Assembly: GCF_024362325.1 (NCBI RefSeq)
Contig: NZ_CP101497.1
Span: forward strand, 1,736,001 to 1,800,000
DNA from: Microcella humidisoli
GTDB taxonomy: Bacteria; Actinomycetota; Actinomycetes; Actinomycetales; Microbacteriaceae
Direction of reading: 5' to 3'
DNA: 64,000 bases
This document shows positions 58,506 through 64,000 of this stretch, piece by piece (within the stretch, counting starts at the first letter, position 1; each line of letters begins with the position of its first letter). Under the pieces are notes generated by a model. The model worked only from the letters and a program-made list of their open reading frames with translations. It was not told the DNA's origin and made no database searches. A program made the translations under genes and the position numbers.

Positions 58506-59318
58506 CTAGACGGCGGGGTTGGACCGATCGGCGACGAGCGACCCCCCGTTGAACGTCACGCCGACCTCGCGGTAGTACGCCGCAATCTTCTCCTGCACGG
58601 GCAGGATCGACGCGAGTTCGTCCCAGGGGGAGTCGTGCAGCTCGAGCTCGAAGTCGCCCACCCAGGTTTCGCCGATCTCGGCGTCGGTCGTGCTCATGGT
58701 GATGAGCTGGTCGAGGCTGTTGCCGGCGCCGGGGGTGATGGAGGGCATCCATCGTGAATGCAGCATGGGGTGGCCGTTCACGAAGCCGTTCGACTCGCTG
58801 GGCTCACGCAGCGTCACGACGAGTGAGGCGAGGCGGTGGTCGTACGCCGCGAGCGAGGCGCCGAGCTTCGCGCCCGGTGCGAGGCGCGGTGAGGCCTTGC
58901 CGACATTGAAGACGCGCGTGACCGCCATCGAGCCGAGCTTCTTCGGGTAGCCCTGGAACCAGCCGCGGCCGATCGCGAAGTCTTTCGTCACCCAGATGGC
59001 GACGCAGCGCGTGTACGTCTTGCCGTCATGCTTCACGCGCACGACGGCGAAGGTCTCGAGGTACTGCGAGCGCATGGGGTCGAGCAGCTCGGCGCCGCCG
59101 GTCGAGCACGACTGCCAGTCGGCCCAGATGAGCGCCACCGCTCCGGGGTCGTCGTCGGCGAGCTCGAGGCCCTCGGGCAGCAGGGCGGCGACGTTCGCGG
59201 GGTCGGTGCGGTACTCGGCGGTGAGCAGCGTGCCCGAGTAGAACCAGGGCATGTCGGGAACGAGCGCGCTCGCGCCGCTCGGGGTCTTCGGGGCGAGGAA
59301 TCCATTGAGCGAGGCCAT
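58506..59318 (-). CDS. Acetoacetate decarboxylase-fold enzyme
   Basis: 270 residues. ADC superfamily pattern: LLPEGLELADD near residue 45, then YLETFAVVRVKHDGKTYTRCVAIWVTKDFAIGRGWFQGYPKKLG, whose Lys-Lys near residue 125 is where ADC has its Schiff-base lysine. Family members include decarboxylases and aldolase-dehydratases. Within this island it may handle a late 2-keto intermediate, or decarboxylate the substrate. Operator D1 lies 20 nt upstream of its ATG. Confidence 0.85.
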   Translation of the reverse strand: MASLNGFLAPKTPSGASALVPDMPWFYSGTLLTAEYRTDPANVAALLPEGLELADDDPGAVALIWADWQSCSTGGAELLDPMRSQYLETFAVVRVKHDGKTYTRCVAIWVTKDFAIGRGWFQGYPKKLGSMAVTRVFNVGKASPRLAPGAKLGASLAAYDHRLASLVVTLREPSESNGFVNGHPMLHSRWMPSITPGAGNSLDQLITMSTTDAEIGETWVGDFELELHDSPWDELASILPVQEKIAAYYREVGVTFNGGSLVADRSNPAV

Positions 59319-59337
59319 GAGGGTCAGGCTACCGAAT

Positions 59338-59353
59338 CATTCGTGAACTAACG
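59338..59353. promoter_or_regulatory. Island operator, site D1 (ADC-like gene)
   Basis: CATTCGTGAACTAACG; its reverse complement CGTTAGTTCACGAATG aligns with the other four sites. The weakest of the five. Confidence 0.6.
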
Positions 59354-59425
59354 ATAGGCAATTCCGGATGCCCGTTCCGCACCCGCGCGCAAGCACGCGC
59401 GACACGGGCAGACCCGTGATTCTGC

Positions 59426-59454
59426 TTGACGCGCGCCCACCCGTGCACCACTAT
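59426..59454 (+). promoter_or_regulatory. Sigma-70-type promoter of the permease operon
   Basis: TTGACG (59426-59431), 17-nt spacer, CACTAT (59449-59454). The expected start near 59461 places operator D2 immediately downstream. Confidence 0.7.
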
Positions 59455-59464
59455 GGCGCCAGGT

Positions 59465-59480
59465 CGTTTCGACACGAACG
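59465..59480. promoter_or_regulatory. Island operator, site D2 (permease)
   Basis: CGTTTCGACACGAACG, just after the predicted transcription start of the permease operon and 33 nt before the ATG. Confidence 0.75.
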
Positions 59481-59513
59481 ATCCACCCCAACTCAATGAG
59501 GAGTTCTGGATCC

Positions 59514-61016
59514 ATGACTGACACCCCCCAATCGACCCTGCGCAAGGGTCGTCTCGGCGTCATCGGCGTCGTCTTCTTCGTGGTGGCGGCCTCCGCCCCG
59601 CTCGTCGGCATCACCGGTGCCGTGCCCGTCGCCATGCTCGTCGGCAACGGAGCCGGTGCCCCCGGTGCCTACCTCGTGGTCGGCCTGACCCTGCTGCTGT
59701 TCAGCGTCGGCTACGCCGCCATGAGCCAGCGCGTCACCAACTCGGGCGCCTTCTTCGCCTACGTCGGCAAGGGCCTCGGCGTCAACGCCGGCGTCGCCTC
59801 GGCGTTCGTGTCGATCCTCACCTACGTCACCATCCAGCTCGCCATCTACGGCTTCTTCGGCGGGCTCGTCGAGGGCACCATGGCTGAGCTCGGCGTGAGC
59901 CTGCCCTGGTACATCTGGGCCTTCATCGCCTGGGCGCTCGTCACCGGCCTCTCGCTGCTGAGCGTCGACGTCGGGGCGAAGGTGCTCGGGGTGCTGCTCG
60001 TGCTCGAGATCACCTCGCTGCTCGTCGCCGCAGTCGCCATGCTCGCCAACGGCGGCCCGGAGGGCTGGAACCTCGCGGCCTCGTTCAGCCCGGAGAACAT
60101 CTTCGCGGGCGGCTTCGCGGGCGGTGCCGGCATCGCCCTGGCCTTCGCCCTCGCGAGCTTCATCGGCTTCGAGGCCACGGCCATCTATGGCGAGGAGTCG
60201 AAAGACCCCAAGCGCACCGTGCCGCTGGCCACCTACATCGCCATCTCGACCATCAGCATCCTGTTCGCGATCGTCTCGTTCGGCATGGTGACCGGAATGG
60301 GCGCGAGCGGCATCATCGACGAGGTCGTCACGCGCTCGATGGATGCCGACGGCAACGTGCTCGCGAACCCGGCCGGGGTGCTCTTCAGCCTCACCGAGCA
60401 GTACGTCGGCCCGTGGCTCGTCACGATCATGACGATCCTCGTCATCACGAGCCTCTTCGCCGGACTGCTGGCCTTCCAGAACGCCGCAGCGCGCTACTTC
60501 TTCGCCCTCGGGCGCGGCGGCGTGTTCCCGGCGCGGGCGGCCGTGACCAACAAGGCCGGTGCCCCCGTCGGCGGCGTGGTCATCACGTCGGCGCTCGCCG
60601 CCCTCGTCATGATCATCTTCGCGGTGGCCGGCCTCGACCCGATCGGCAACCTGTTCTTCTGGATGAGCTCGATCACGGCCATCTCGGTCATCGTCGTCGA
60701 GATCCTCGTCTCGATCGCGGTGATCGTGTACTTCCGCCGCGTCGGTGGCGGAAACCTCTGGAAGACCGTCATCGCCCCGGCGGTGTCGATCGTGCTGCTC
60801 GCGATCGGGCTCTACCTGGTGATGTCGCGCTTCAACCTGCTGGCCGGCACCGTGCCCGACGGCGTCGACCCCTCGCTGCCCGAGAGCGCGTGGCTGCTGA
60901 ACCCGCTCGGCTGGTTCCTCGTGCTGCTGCCGTTCATCTTCCTCGTGATCGGCTACGTGGCGGCGCTCATCAACAAGAAGGAGAACGAGCAGCTCGTGAA
61001 GGACTTCGCCAGCTAG
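59514..61016 (+). CDS. APC-family amino acid/amine permease
   Basis: 500 residues from the ATG at 59514 (GAGGAG at 59498-59503 sets the start). Twelve helices; family hallmarks RLGVIGVVFFVVAASAPLVG in helix 1 and FIGFEATAIYGEESKDP after helix 6. Sodium- or proton-coupled uptake of an amino acid or amine. First gene of a plus-strand operon with the sigma4-like and PuuD-like genes and under operator D2, so its substrate is probably the compound the island degrades. Confidence 0.93.
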   Translation: MTDTPQSTLRKGRLGVIGVVFFVVAASAPLVGITGAVPVAMLVGNGAGAPGAYLVVGLTLLLFSVGYAAMSQRVTNSGAFFAYVGKGLGVNAGVASAFVSILTYVTIQLAIYGFFGGLVEGTMAELGVSLPWYIWAFIAWALVTGLSLLSVDVGAKVLGVLLVLEITSLLVAAVAMLANGGPEGWNLAASFSPENIFAGGFAGGAGIALAFALASFIGFEATAIYGEESKDPKRTVPLATYIAISTISILFAIVSFGMVTGMGASGIIDEVVTRSMDADGNVLANPAGVLFSLTEQYVGPWLVTIMTILVITSLFAGLLAFQNAAARYFFALGRGGVFPARAAVTNKAGAPVGGVVITSALAALVMIIFAVAGLDPIGNLFFWMSSITAISVIVVEILVSIAVIVYFRRVGGGNLWKTVIAPAVSIVLLAIGLYLVMSRFNLLAGTVPDGVDPSLPESAWLLNPLGWFLVLLPFIFLVIGYVAALINKKENEQLVKDFAS

Positions 61017-61026
61017 TTCGTCGACG

Positions 61027-61060
61027 CTCGGGAGCGGTCGCCGATCCGGCCGCTCCCGAG
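61027..61060 (+). terminator. Hairpin after the permease gene
   Basis: Perfect 11-bp stem CTCGGGAGCGG/CCGCTCCCGAG with a 12-nt loop, 10 nt after the permease stop and 33 nt before the next start. May attenuate downstream expression or protect the permease mRNA. Confidence 0.6.
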
Positions 61061-61092
61061 CATCACCCCGCACCAACGGAATGGAGACACCC

Positions 61093-61374
61093 ATGCGCGA
61101 CGACGACTTCGACCTCGATGTGGTCGATCCTGAGGATGCCCGCCTCGAGCGCGTCGTCGCCAGCCTCACCCCCGCCGAGCTCGAGGCCGGGATCGCCCGC
61201 CTGCCGCACGACCTGCAGGCCGCCGCGACCGGAGTGCTCGTGCAGCGTCGCACCTACAGCGATGTGAGCCAAGAGCTCGGCATCCGTCAGCCGGAGCTCG
61301 TGCGCGCCCTGCGCCGCGCGCGCGGCATCATCGCCCGCCGCCTCGCGGGCCCGCCGGAGGGCGACACCGCGTGA
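61093..61374 (+). CDS. Small sigma-70 region 4-like helix-turn-helix protein
   Basis: 93 residues from the ATG at 61093 (GGAG 7 nt upstream; an ATG at 61081 is possible). After an acidic N-terminus, residues ~25-85 read like sigma region 4: LTPAELEAGIARLP, YSDVSQELGIRQPELVRALRRARGIIARRL. There is no region 2, so it is not a full sigma factor. Its stop overlaps the GTG of the PuuD-like gene. May act as a co-regulator or be a structural relic. Confidence 0.65.
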   Translation: MRDDDFDLDVVDPEDARLERVVASLTPAELEAGIARLPHDLQAAATGVLVQRRTYSDVSQELGIRQPELVRALRRARGIIARRLAGPPEGDTA

Positions 61375-62075
61375 CCGCGCTCATCGGCCTGACCACCTAC
61401 ATGGAGCAGACGGTCATGGGCCTGTGGGACCGCCCGGCGGCCGTGCTGCCGCGCGTCTACACCGACTGCGTGATCGCCGCCGGGGGAGCGGTCGTCGGGC
61501 TGCCCCCGCAGCCCCCGCACCCCGACGCCGTCGAGCGCGTGCTCGAGGGCATCGACGGCCTCATCCTCACGGGCGGGAAAGACGTCGATGCGGCGCTGTA
61601 CGGCGAGCGTGCGCATCCCGAGAACGACGCCCCGCGCCCCGACCGCGACGCCTGGGAGATCGCGCTCGTGCACGCCGCGATCGCGCGCGACCTGCCCGTG
61701 CTCGGCATCTGCCGCGGCCTGCAGGTGCTCAACGTGGCCCTCGGCGGCACGCTCGTGCAGCACCTGCCCGACGTGATCGGCTCGACCCGCTACAGCTACG
61801 GCAACGCGACCTTCGCCGACAACCCGGTGCTCACCGAGCCGGGCACGCGCATCGGCGGGATGCTCGGCGCGAGCCTCACCGTCAAGAGCTACCACCACCA
61901 GGCCATCAACCACCTCGCCCCGGGGCTCACCGTGAGCGCCCGCGGTGATGACGGCATCATCCAGGCGGTCGACATCGACGCGCTGTCGTTCGGCGTCGCG
62001 GTGCAGTGGCACCCCGAGGAGTCGCCCGACGACCTGCGGCTCTTCACCGCGCTCGTCGAGGCCGCGCAGCGCTAG
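61371..62075 (+). CDS. PuuD-like gamma-glutamyl hydrolase (peptidase C26)
   Basis: 234 residues. Class I amidotransferase fold: Cys114 (LGICRGLQVLN), His214 and Glu216 (VQWHPEE); GLILTGGKDVDAALYGE is typical of gamma-glutamyl-GABA hydrolases. Would release glutamate from a gamma-glutamylated intermediate. GTG start overlaps the previous stop; the end overlaps the convergent phosphotransferase gene by 4 nt. Right border of the island. Confidence 0.92.
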   Translation: MTALIGLTTYMEQTVMGLWDRPAAVLPRVYTDCVIAAGGAVVGLPPQPPHPDAVERVLEGIDGLILTGGKDVDAALYGERAHPENDAPRPDRDAWEIALVHAAIARDLPVLGICRGLQVLNVALGGTLVQHLPDVIGSTRYSYGNATFADNPVLTEPGTRIGGMLGASLTVKSYHHQAINHLAPGLTVSARGDDGIIQAVDIDALSFGVAVQWHPEESPDDLRLFTALVEAAQR

Positions 62076-63079
62076 TACGCCGAACCGGGGGAGCGCGGTG
62101 TGCCGCGCTCGAGCAGTTCGTCGACCTCGTCGAGCCCGAGCGAGGCGGTGGGCTCGGCGGCCAGGGGGTTGGTGAGGTCGCCGCTCACGCGATCGAGCAG
62201 GGCGTGCAGCATGCCCACGGCGTCGTCGACGATCTCGGTCGAGCGCCGCTCGGTGCCGTGCAGCAGCCAGCGGGCGAGCTCCAGCTCGGCCGCGAACACC
62301 GCGCGCCGGCCGACCTCGCGATCGTGCACGCCGCGCGCTTGGTGGTAGGCGTCGAAGGCGGTCTCGGGAACATCCGGGTTGCTCGAGCCGAGCATCCAGA
62401 ACAGATCGCGCGCGGGGTCGCCCACCTGCAGGCGCGCCCAGCCGAGCAGGCCCGTGACCGAGTCGCCGACCACGAGGAACGAGGCGGCGCTGAGCGAGCC
62501 GTTGATGACGGTGGGCGTGAACTGCCAGAGGGCCGAGTCTTCGGCCGCGAGTTCCCAGCGCCGCAGCAGGGCGGCGGGCACGAGGCCCGTCGCGGCCGCC
62601 CGGTCGAGCGTCGTCACGGCCTCGCGCATGACGTCGATCGCGCGCAACTGCGGCAGGCCGACGTCGGCGACGACGCTCGTCGGCAGAGCGTGGATCGCGG
62701 CGATCGCCCGCCCGATCGACGCCGCGGTGCCGGGCGTGATCGCGTCGAGCCGCACCGGAGCGCCGTCGACGAACTCGGAGACGATCGCGCGCGTGCCGTC
62801 GATGGGCGCTTGGCCGAGCATGCGCGGCACGCCGAACGGCAGCCGGGCGCGCACGCCGTCGCTGAGCGCGCGCACGGCGACGAGATCGGCCGACTGCTCG
62901 CTCTCGGCGGCGGCCGTGCGGGGCACGCGGATGACGAGGGTGCGGCCGTCGCGGGTGCTCAGCAGTGCCGAGTCGACCTCGCCCCCCGTGCCGCCGAGCG
63001 GGGCCGCGTGCGTCACGTCGAGACCGGCGACGGCCGAGGTGGCGAGCGCGGCTAGAGTGAGAGGCGATCGGCGGGACAT
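62072..63079 (-). CDS. Aminoglycoside phosphotransferase-fold protein, probable pseudokinase
   Basis: 335 residues from the ATG at 63079; the longer frame is unsupported. APH/kinase-like layout, but key residues are missing: the catalytic H-G-D-x4-N loop reads NGSLSAAS (193-200) and the metal-binding I-D-W reads LLGW (211-214), although GDPARDL (220-226) remains. Likely cannot phosphorylate. Next to nudC, as in related actinobacteria, so it belongs to the ancestral neighbourhood rather than the island. Confidence 0.82.
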   Translation of the reverse strand: MSRRSPLTLAALATSAVAGLDVTHAAPLGGTGGEVDSALLSTRDGRTLVIRVPRTAAAESEQSADLVAVRALSDGVRARLPFGVPRMLGQAPIDGTRAIVSEFVDGAPVRLDAITPGTAASIGRAIAAIHALPTSVVADVGLPQLRAIDVMREAVTTLDRAAATGLVPAALLRRWELAAEDSALWQFTPTVINGSLSAASFLVVGDSVTGLLGWARLQVGDPARDLFWMLGSSNPDVPETAFDAYHQARGVHDREVGRRAVFAAELELARWLLHGTERRSTEIVDDAVGMLHALLDRVSGDLTNPLAAEPTASLGLDEVDELLERGTPRSPGSAY

Positions 63080-63177
63080 ACCGACAGGGTAGGTTGCCCG
63101 GGCCCGCCGGGGCCCCGCGCCACGCGCCGGGGCGCCGATGTGACCACCGCTGCCGTGCGTGACGCTGAGAGGTTTCG

Positions 63178-64000
63178 ATGCCCCGTTCGCTGACGCAGCA
63201 CCTGCCGCTCTCCCGGTACCGCATCGACCGCGATCACGCCGCGCGCGACCGCCCCCAGCTGTTCGACGAGCTCGCGGCCGATCCCGACGCACGCATCGTG
63301 GCGCTGTGGCGCGGCGAGGTGCTGCTGACGACGGCGCGGGATGCGGCCACCGCTCCCGCGCTCGCGCTGCTGCCGTGGGCATCCGCCCCCGCCGAGGCGC
63401 TGCGCATCTACCTCGGCCGCACGCTCGAGGCCGAGGGCGGGGTGCCGGCCGGAGCAGCGATCACGGCGGTCGTGCTGGACGACGAGTCGGGCCCCGCGCT
63501 CGAAGCCGATGTGACGCGCTGGGCCTCGCCGCGCACGCTCGGCCACCGGCTGGGCGACCGCGACGCGGGCCTTGCCATCGAGGCCCTCGGCCTGGCCAAC
63601 TGGCACGACACGCACCGCTTCTCGCCGCGCACGGGCAACCCGACGGTCGCCGCGAAGGCCGGCTGGGTGCGCGTCGATGTCGAGACGGGGGCCGAGCTCT
63701 TCCCCCGCACCGACGCGGCCGTCATCGTCGGCATCACCGATGCCGACGACCGCCTCGTGCTCGGCAGCAACGCGCTGTGGGAGTCGAACCGCTTCTCGCT
63801 GCTCGCGGGCTTCGTCGAGCCGGGGGAGTCGCTCGAGGCCGCCGTCGTGCGCGAGGTCTTCGAGGAGTCGGGCCTGCGCGTCATCGACGCCGAGTACGTC
63901 GGCTCGCAGCCTTGGCCGTTCCCCGCCTCCCTCATGCTGGGGTTCCGCGCGCGCCTCGATCCCGCGCACGCGAACGACCTGCGGCCCGACGGCGCCGAGA
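63178..64000 (+). CDS. nudC: NAD+ diphosphatase NudC, 5' part
   Basis: Starts at the ATG at 63178 and runs out of the window; 274 residues visible, nearly full length. Nudix box GFVEPGESLEAAVVREVFEESGL near residues 216-238 fits G-x5-E-x7-REUxEExGU, and the NudC-specific SQPWPFP follows. Removes NMN from NAD(H) and NAD-capped RNA. The zinc-ribbon cysteines are absent (THRFSPRTGNP in their place). Divergent from the phosphotransferase gene. Confidence 0.93.
   Translation, partial: MPRSLTQHLPLSRYRIDRDHAARDRPQLFDELAADPDARIVALWRGEVLLTTARDAATAPALALLPWASAPAEALRIYLGRTLEAEGGVPAGAAITAVVLDDESGPALEADVTRWASPRTLGHRLGDRDAGLAIEALGLANWHDTHRFSPRTGNPTVAAKAGWVRVDVETGAELFPRTDAAVIVGITDADDRLVLGSNALWESNRFSLLAGFVEPGESLEAAVVREVFEESGLRVIDAEYVGSQPWPFPASLMLGFRARLDPAHANDLRPDGAE

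Overview
The window is high-GC DNA with very dense coding, GTG starts and many leaderless-type promoters. Protein content (mycobacterial-type AdnAB, DUF3117, DUF3107, DUF222-HNH endonuclease, DapC/DapD/DapE succinylase route, TatB, two-CBS MgtE-like protein) points to an actinomycete, most likely Microbacteriaceae; the genus cannot be fixed from this sequence. No rRNA, tRNA, CRISPR array, transposase or integrase was seen.

Layout. 1-2426: end of an Mrp-type Na+/H+ antiporter operon (mrpD partial, E, F, G). 2436-16957: branched-chain amino acid and serine synthesis (ilvD, ilvB, ilvN, ilvC, serA, leuB, ilvE), interrupted by a large secreted lamin-tail/metallophosphoesterase and small membrane proteins. 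16977-22653: fdxA, dapC, gltA, dapD, dapE. 22650-30635: conserved actinobacterial housekeeping block (GT-C-like membrane protein, DUF3117, O-methyltransferase, TatB, LysR regulator with a tiny membrane ORF, Mrp ATPase, DUF1003, MgtE-like CBS protein, YflT-like protein). 30632-42339: a frameshifted SOS-box-linked HNH endonuclease, aminopeptidase P, EEP phosphatase, PHP protein, serine hydrolase lipoprotein, MFS exporter, lipoprotein, DEAD-box helicase with a Gly-Ser repeat tail, ferritin-like protein, DUF3107. 42453-49116: the adnA-adnB helicase-nuclease pair. 62072-64000: a phosphotransferase-fold protein and the start of nudC.

The most interesting part is 49431-62075, a catabolic island between adnB and the phosphotransferase/nudC genes. 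It has a minus-strand operon (aldehyde dehydrogenase, LigB-type extradiol dioxygenase, FAH-family isomerase/decarboxylase, [3Fe-4S] ferredoxin, ferredoxin reductase), a MarR regulator, a cytochrome P450, a class I glutamine amidotransferase-like hydrolase divergent from a glutamine-synthetase-like gamma-glutamyl ligase, an acetoacetate-decarboxylase-fold enzyme, an APC permease, an orphan sigma-region-4-like protein and a PuuD-like gamma-glutamyl hydrolase. Five near-identical 16-bp palindromic sites (CGTTNGNAYMCGAACG) sit at every promoter of the island and tie it into one regulon. I infer import of an amine, gamma-glutamyl protection, P450 oxidation, deprotection and meta ring cleavage; the substrate is unknown.

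A second theme is frequent short tandem duplication: at the 3' ends of leuB, serA and the LysR gene, inside mrp and dapC, and as a hexanucleotide microsatellite in the helicase gene.
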